From the NCBI GenBank assembly GCA_936943315.1, contig CAKZJM010000258.1:1-10212 (forward strand): a stretch of DNA of 10,212 bases, given 5' to 3'. A program made the position numbers and the translations under genes. This document shows, one piece after another, positions 6,880 to 10,212 of the stretch. This stretch comes from an uncultured Methylophilus sp. Lineage in GTDB: Bacteria > Pseudomonadota > Gammaproteobacteria > Burkholderiales > Methylophilaceae. The number at the start of each line of letters is the position of its first letter. Positions within the stretch are counted from its first letter, which is position 1. The notes beneath the pieces were generated by a model, which was not told the origin of the DNA, did no database searches, and was given only the letters and a program-made list of their open reading frames with translations.

Positions 6880-7710
6880 ATGCGACAAAAATTAGTCATT
6901 GGTAACTGGAAGCTGCACGGCAGCCTGCTTGAGAACCAAGGCCTGCTCAATCGCCTCAAGCAGGACTTACATGACCTGGCGGGTGTGGATGCTGCAGTGT
7001 GTTTACCTTACGTCTATCTGTTTCAGGCGCAGTCCTTACTGCAAGATTCGCTGATTGCCTGGGGCGCGCAAAATGTCAGCCAGTTTACCGAAGGGGCTTT
7101 TACCTCCTGCATTTCGGCCAAAATGGTGGCCGAGTTTGGCTGCACTTATACCATTATCGGGCACTCTGAACGCCGTGCCCTCAAACTCGAGAGCAACCAG
7201 GTGGCAACCAAGCGCCTGCTGAATGCCTTACACGCTGGCCTCACGCCTATTTTTTGCGTCGGCGAAACGCTGGATGAGCGCGATGGCAATATGGCTGAAC
7301 TCATTGTGCGCAACCAGATGCTTAATGTGGTCTATGGCCTCGATGACGAAGCTTTTGCCCTGGCCAAAAAATTCAACATGGTGATTGCTTATGAGCCAGT
7401 GTGGGCCATTGGCACGGGTGAACACGCCAGCCCGGACCAGGCGCAACGCATGCATGCCTTTATTCGCATGATGATTGCAGAGCGCGACCGCGAGTTTGCA
7501 GAGCAGATCCGCATCGTTTATGGCGGCAGTCTCACGCCTAAAAATGCCTACAGCCTGCTTAGCATGCCGGATATTGATGGCGGCTTGTTAGGCCGCGCAG
7601 CCCTGGTGGCAGAAGATTTTGTCGAAATATGCAGAATCGCCAACCGTTGTTACCTGCAAAAAACCGCTTTTAAGGAACCCTCGCCAGCCGTGCCAGTCTT
7701 TGAGGCATGA
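6880..7710 (+). CDS. tpiA: Triosephosphate isomerase, divergent
   Basis: A 276-residue TIM-barrel enzyme interconverting dihydroxyacetone phosphate and glyceraldehyde 3-phosphate, which supplies both substrates of the neighbouring aldolase. All catalytic residues are present: Asn9 and Lys11 in GNWKLHG, His95 in IIGHSERR, and Glu172 in YEPVWAIGTG with an intact loop 6. YGGSLTPKNA at 214-223 is also normal. Odd features are GRAAL at 238-242 where most bacterial enzymes have GGASL in the phosphate-binding loop, TSC at 75-77 in place of the usual TGE, and a tail of about 20 residues (257-276) beyond the normal end. This may be a second TPI copy beside a canonical one elsewhere, which is an inference. 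The start has AAAGGAA (6867-6873 region) about 7 bases upstream. It is 69 bases after fba and its stop overlaps the next gene by 4 bases. Confidence 0.92.
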   Translation: MRQKLVIGNWKLHGSLLENQGLLNRLKQDLHDLAGVDAAVCLPYVYLFQAQSLLQDSLIAWGAQNVSQFTEGAFTSCISAKMVAEFGCTYTIIGHSERRALKLESNQVATKRLLNALHAGLTPIFCVGETLDERDGNMAELIVRNQMLNVVYGLDDEAFALAKKFNMVIAYEPVWAIGTGEHASPDQAQRMHAFIRMMIAERDREFAEQIRIVYGGSLTPKNAYSLLSMPDIDGGLLGRAALVAEDFVEICRIANRCYLQKTAFKEPSPAVPVFEA

Positions 7711-7868
7711 CGCTCACATTTAAAGGTAATAAAAGCAGTTTACCCACCAAGACTTGCCAGCAGTGCGGTAAGCCCATGACCTGGCGTAAAGCCTGGGCCA
7801 AAAACTGGGAACAAGTGAAATATTGTTCTGAACGCTGCCGCCGCGCGAGCAAGGGGGTGGTCGCATGA
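7707..7868 (+). CDS. DUF2256 four-cysteine small protein
   Basis: A 53-residue basic protein recognised as DUF2256 from LPTKTCQQCGKPMTWRKAW at 12-30 and VKYCSERCRR at 37-46. Cys17-x2-Cys20 and Cys40-x3-Cys44 form a likely zinc-binding (treble-clef-like) site, and the many Arg and Lys residues suggest nucleic acid or protein contact. Its function is not known. From family knowledge, DUF2256 genes are often found beside, and sometimes joined to, photolyase/cryptochrome-like genes, and this one fits. The ATG overlaps the tpiA stop (ATGA at 7707-7710) and its own TGA overlaps the photolyase ATG (7865-7868). All three genes should be translationally coupled. The ribosome site for the photolyase (AGGGGG, 7852-7857) lies inside this gene. 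Confidence 0.9.
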   Translation: MTLTFKGNKSSLPTKTCQQCGKPMTWRKAWAKNWEQVKYCSERCRRASKGVVA

Positions 7869-9409
7869 GACATCTCATCATTATTCTTGGGGACCAGCTC
7901 ACGCTGGATAACCCGGCGTTGCAGGAGTTTGACCCGGCCCAGGATCATATTGTGATGGCCGAAGTGGTGGAAGAGTCCACCCATGTCTGGTCACATAAAC
8001 AACGCATTACCCTTTTTCTATCCGCCATGCGGCATTTTGCGGCTCAACTGCAAGCGCAGTCACTGCCGCTGACTTATCTCAAACTCAATGAACATGGCTA
8101 CCCCGACCTGCCAGCCGTTTGGCAGGCCATGCTGCAACAACATAGCCCCTCTGTGATCAAGGTGTGCGAGCCTGGCGACTGGCGGGTTTGGCAGGCCTTG
8201 CAAGCGGTGGCGGACCAGCACTCAAGGCCTGTGGATGTGTTGGAAGACACGCATTTTATGTGCAGCCGGGCCCAGTTCCAGCGTTGGGCGGCCAAATATG
8301 GTGAAAAAAATACTTCTTTACGCATGGAGTTTTTTTACCGTGGCATGCGTAAAAAACATCGTATTTTGATGGAAGGTGACGCGCCCGCAGGCGGCGACTG
8401 GAACTACGATCACGATAACCGCCAGCCGTTGGGTAAACAGGGGCCGCAGGACCTCTCGCCGCCGCCCGTTTTTAGCCCGGATGCTTTGACACAAGAAGTG
8501 ATTGCGCTGGTGCAAGCACGCTTTGCAGAGCATCCAGGGACGCTGGATGGGTTTGCCTGGCCGGTCACACGCAAACAGGCGCTCGCTTTGCTGCAACACT
8601 TTGTTGCGGAAAAGTTGCCACAGTTTGGCCCATATCAAGACGCGATGTGGCAAGACCAGCCATATTTATGGCATTCATTACTGGCCTCTGCCATGAACCT
8701 GAAATTGCTTAACCCACGAGAAGTGATTGCCGCAGCCGAACAGGCGTATCGTGATGGTCACGTGCCGCTGGGCTGTGCAGAAGGGTTTATCCGCCAGATT
8801 TTGGGTTGGCGTGAGTTTGTGCGCGGGGTCTATTGGCTGGAGATGCCAGCGCTCAAGTCGGCAAACTACTTCCAGCATACGTTAGATTTGCCCGGCTGGT
8901 TTTGGACGGGTGAAACGCATATGCAATGCCTGTCGCAATGTATCGGCCAGACCTTACGTACCGGTTATGCACATCACATCCAGCGCCTGATGGTGATTGG
9001 CTTGTTTTCGACCTTGGCGCAGTTATCTCCGCAACAGGTGTCAGACTGGTTTTTGGCTGTGTATGTGGATGCGGTGGAATGGGTGGAGCTACCAAATGTG
9101 ATGGGTATGGCCTTGTATGCCAATGGCGGCCGCTTTACCAGCAAACCATATGTGGCGAGCGGCGCCTACATACAACGCATGAGCAATTATTGCAAAAGCT
9201 GCCGCTATGACCCCAAGCAGAAAACGGGTGAAAGTGCGTGTCCATTCACCACCATGTATTGGGCATTTCTCATCAAACATGAGGCAAGCCTGGCTAGTCA
9301 CCCGCGCACGCAGCTCATGGTCAAACATGTGGCGAAGCTCTCAACAGATGAGCGCGCTGCCATTGCTGACATGGCCACGCAACGGTTGCAGCAACTTGAG
9401 CATTTGTGA
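7865..9409 (+). CDS. Iron-sulfur bacterial photolyase/cryptochrome (PhrB/CryB type)
   Basis: A 514-residue flavoprotein of the FeS-BCP group (deoxyribodipyrimidine photolyase-related, COG3046). The N-terminal antenna domain starts with HLIIILGDQLT at 3-13, and the helical FAD domain occupies roughly 210-514. Four cysteines match the [4Fe-4S] ligands of Agrobacterium PhrB (C350, C438, C441, C454) with a constant offset of 5: Cys355, Cys443 and Cys446 in NYCKSC, and Cys459 in ACPF. The FAD/DNA-binding block TGYAHHIQRLMVIGLF at 366-381 is intact. Members repair (6-4) photoproducts with light or act in light signalling, and typically carry a lumazine antenna and FAD. Repair rather than signalling is an inference here. 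It is preceded by AGGGGG at 7 bases and coupled to the DUF2256 gene. The length fits the family (about 500). Confidence 0.93.
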   Translation: MRHLIIILGDQLTLDNPALQEFDPAQDHIVMAEVVEESTHVWSHKQRITLFLSAMRHFAAQLQAQSLPLTYLKLNEHGYPDLPAVWQAMLQQHSPSVIKVCEPGDWRVWQALQAVADQHSRPVDVLEDTHFMCSRAQFQRWAAKYGEKNTSLRMEFFYRGMRKKHRILMEGDAPAGGDWNYDHDNRQPLGKQGPQDLSPPPVFSPDALTQEVIALVQARFAEHPGTLDGFAWPVTRKQALALLQHFVAEKLPQFGPYQDAMWQDQPYLWHSLLASAMNLKLLNPREVIAAAEQAYRDGHVPLGCAEGFIRQILGWREFVRGVYWLEMPALKSANYFQHTLDLPGWFWTGETHMQCLSQCIGQTLRTGYAHHIQRLMVIGLFSTLAQLSPQQVSDWFLAVYVDAVEWVELPNVMGMALYANGGRFTSKPYVASGAYIQRMSNYCKSCRYDPKQKTGESACPFTTMYWAFLIKHEASLASHPRTQLMVKHVAKLSTDERAAIADMATQRLQQLEHL

Positions 9410-9475
9410 TGTGTAATCCGCTAATTTCATAAAACTGTCACAATAGACACCAGTTCAGTCGATACAATAATCGCC
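9410..9475 (+). promoter_or_regulatory. Possible ppk1 promoter region
   Basis: The 66-base gap has no hairpin with a T-run. TAGACA (9444-9449), 16 bases, then AATAAT (9466-9471) resembles a sigma-70 promoter, but transcription would begin at about the ppk1 ATG and give a leaderless message. A single CTGTCAC (9435-9441) matches half of a Pho box, but the second half is not there. No clear ribosome site precedes the ATG. Confidence 0.2.
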
Positions 9476-10212
9476 ATGAAAAATAATACGCCTGCCCTGC
9501 TCGATAGAGACCTCAGTATTCTCAGTTTTAATGCACGTGTATTGTCGCTGGCGCAACGCGAAGACTATCCGCTGCTCGAACGCTTACGTTTTTTATGTAT
9601 TGTATCGAATAACCTCGATGAATTTTTTGAGGTGCGCATGCCCCTGCAAATGGAGGCCTACCAGCAAGGCGTAACCAGCGGGCCTGTGACGGCGGCGAGC
9701 TGCGAGCTGGTTGCGCAGATGGCGCAAGCCCTGGTCGCGCAGCAATACCAGTTATTCAATGATGACCTGATGCCCGCCTTAGCCAAGGAAAGCGTGCACC
9801 TGGTGTCAGGCGGCGTCCGCACCGCCGAGCAAACCAATTGGGTCTCTAACTATTTCAAGCGCGAAGTGTTGCCTTTCCTGATGCCGGTCTCGCTAGACCC
9901 ATCGCATCCTTTCCCGCAGGTGGCGAACAAGTCGCTGAATTTTATTGTACGCATTGCCGTCGATGGCGAAGAAAAAATTGCCATTGTGCGTGCGCCGCGC
10001 GTGGTGCCGCGCCTGATCCAGTTGCCGCCTTCCATCAGCAAAGGTGAGCAATGTTTTGTGTCACTGACCAGCATCATCCGCGCTAACCTCGATGTGTTGT
10101 TCGAGGGTGCCAGCATCCTGCATTTCTCCCAGTTCCGCGTCACGCGTAACAGCGATCTTGAAGTGGATGAGGATGATGTGATCAACTTGCGCACCGCATT
10201 GCGTGAAGAACT
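9476..10212 (+). CDS. ppk1: Polyphosphate kinase 1, N-terminal part (cut by window end)
   Basis: The frame is open from the ATG at 9476 to the window end: 245 codons plus 2 bases, about a third of a roughly 690-residue enzyme. PPK1 reversibly transfers the gamma phosphate of ATP onto inorganic polyphosphate chains and is membrane-associated. Seen here are LDRDLSILSFNARVL at 9-23 (family form LSWLSFNERVL, with Ile in place of Trp) and RLRFLCIVSNNLDEFFEVR at 36-54, both in the N domain. The start of the following head domain is also present (YFKREVLPFLMPVSLDPSHP at about 126-145). The catalytic histidine regions lie beyond the window. It follows the photolyase by 66 bases on the same strand. 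The truncation is from the window edge and does not indicate a broken gene. Confidence 0.95.
   Translation, partial: MKNNTPALLDRDLSILSFNARVLSLAQREDYPLLERLRFLCIVSNNLDEFFEVRMPLQMEAYQQGVTSGPVTAASCELVAQMAQALVAQQYQLFNDDLMPALAKESVHLVSGGVRTAEQTNWVSNYFKREVLPFLMPVSLDPSHPFPQVANKSLNFIVRIAVDGEEKIAIVRAPRVVPRLIQLPPSISKGEQCFVSLTSIIRANLDVLFEGASILHFSQFRVTRNSDLEVDEDDVINLRTALREE

Noticed and set aside
6861..6896. Tiny 11-codon frame starting at ATG 6860 behind GAGGGGG and overlapping the tpiA start
   Set aside because: It is very short and overlaps the tpiA ribosome site and start. It could be a chance frame, with nothing to support a leader peptide.
9435..9452. Full Pho box before ppk1
   Set aside because: Only the first CTGTCA repeat is present. 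At the expected 11-base offset the second repeat matches just one base.

Overview
The window looks like chromosomal DNA of a betaproteobacterium, most likely a methylotroph of the Methylophilaceae (Methylophilus, Methylovorus or Methylotenera type). This is an inference. It rests on moderate base composition, a PEP-CTERM protein, the pdxJ-acpS pair, a Calvin-subtype class II aldolase next to a class I fructose bisphosphatase, and the general look of the proteins. There is no rRNA, tRNA, CRISPR array, insertion sequence or phage gene. It reads as ordinary core genome with a few unusual junctions.

Left part (1-2315, minus strand): an exported PHP-domain metallohydrolase resembling the CehA/McbA family is followed by a small PEP-CTERM secreted protein. 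The gap between them holds a 15-bp palindrome just upstream of the PEP-CTERM gene. It also holds a strong hairpin with a T-run that reads rightward, opposite to both genes, and whose T-run covers the stop codon of the PHP gene. The left edge (1-106) carries a 13-bp-arm hairpin beyond the PEP-CTERM gene.

Middle (2316-4552): a 305-base divergent gap leads into a compact plus-strand operon. It encodes pdxJ (pyridoxine 5'-phosphate synthase), acpS (holo-ACP synthase) and tcdA/csdL (tRNA t6A dehydratase), the last two overlapping by 4 bases.

Right-middle (4775-9409): fbp, fba and tpiA together interconvert triose phosphates, fructose 1,6-bisphosphate and fructose 6-phosphate. In a ribulose monophosphate methylotroph these steps serve gluconeogenesis and regeneration of the formaldehyde acceptor. 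The tpiA product keeps all catalytic residues but is divergent in its phosphate-binding loops and may be a second paralogue. Its stop codon overlaps the start of a 53-residue four-cysteine DUF2256 protein. That gene in turn overlaps the start of an iron-sulfur photolyase/cryptochrome of the PhrB/CryB type, so a light-dependent repair pair is coupled to the end of a central-metabolism operon.

Right edge (9476-10212): the 5' part of ppk1 (polyphosphate kinase), cut by the window end.

The most interesting points are the DUF2256-photolyase pair coupled to the divergent tpiA, and the reverse-oriented terminator between the two secreted-protein genes. I found no convincing wholly new system.
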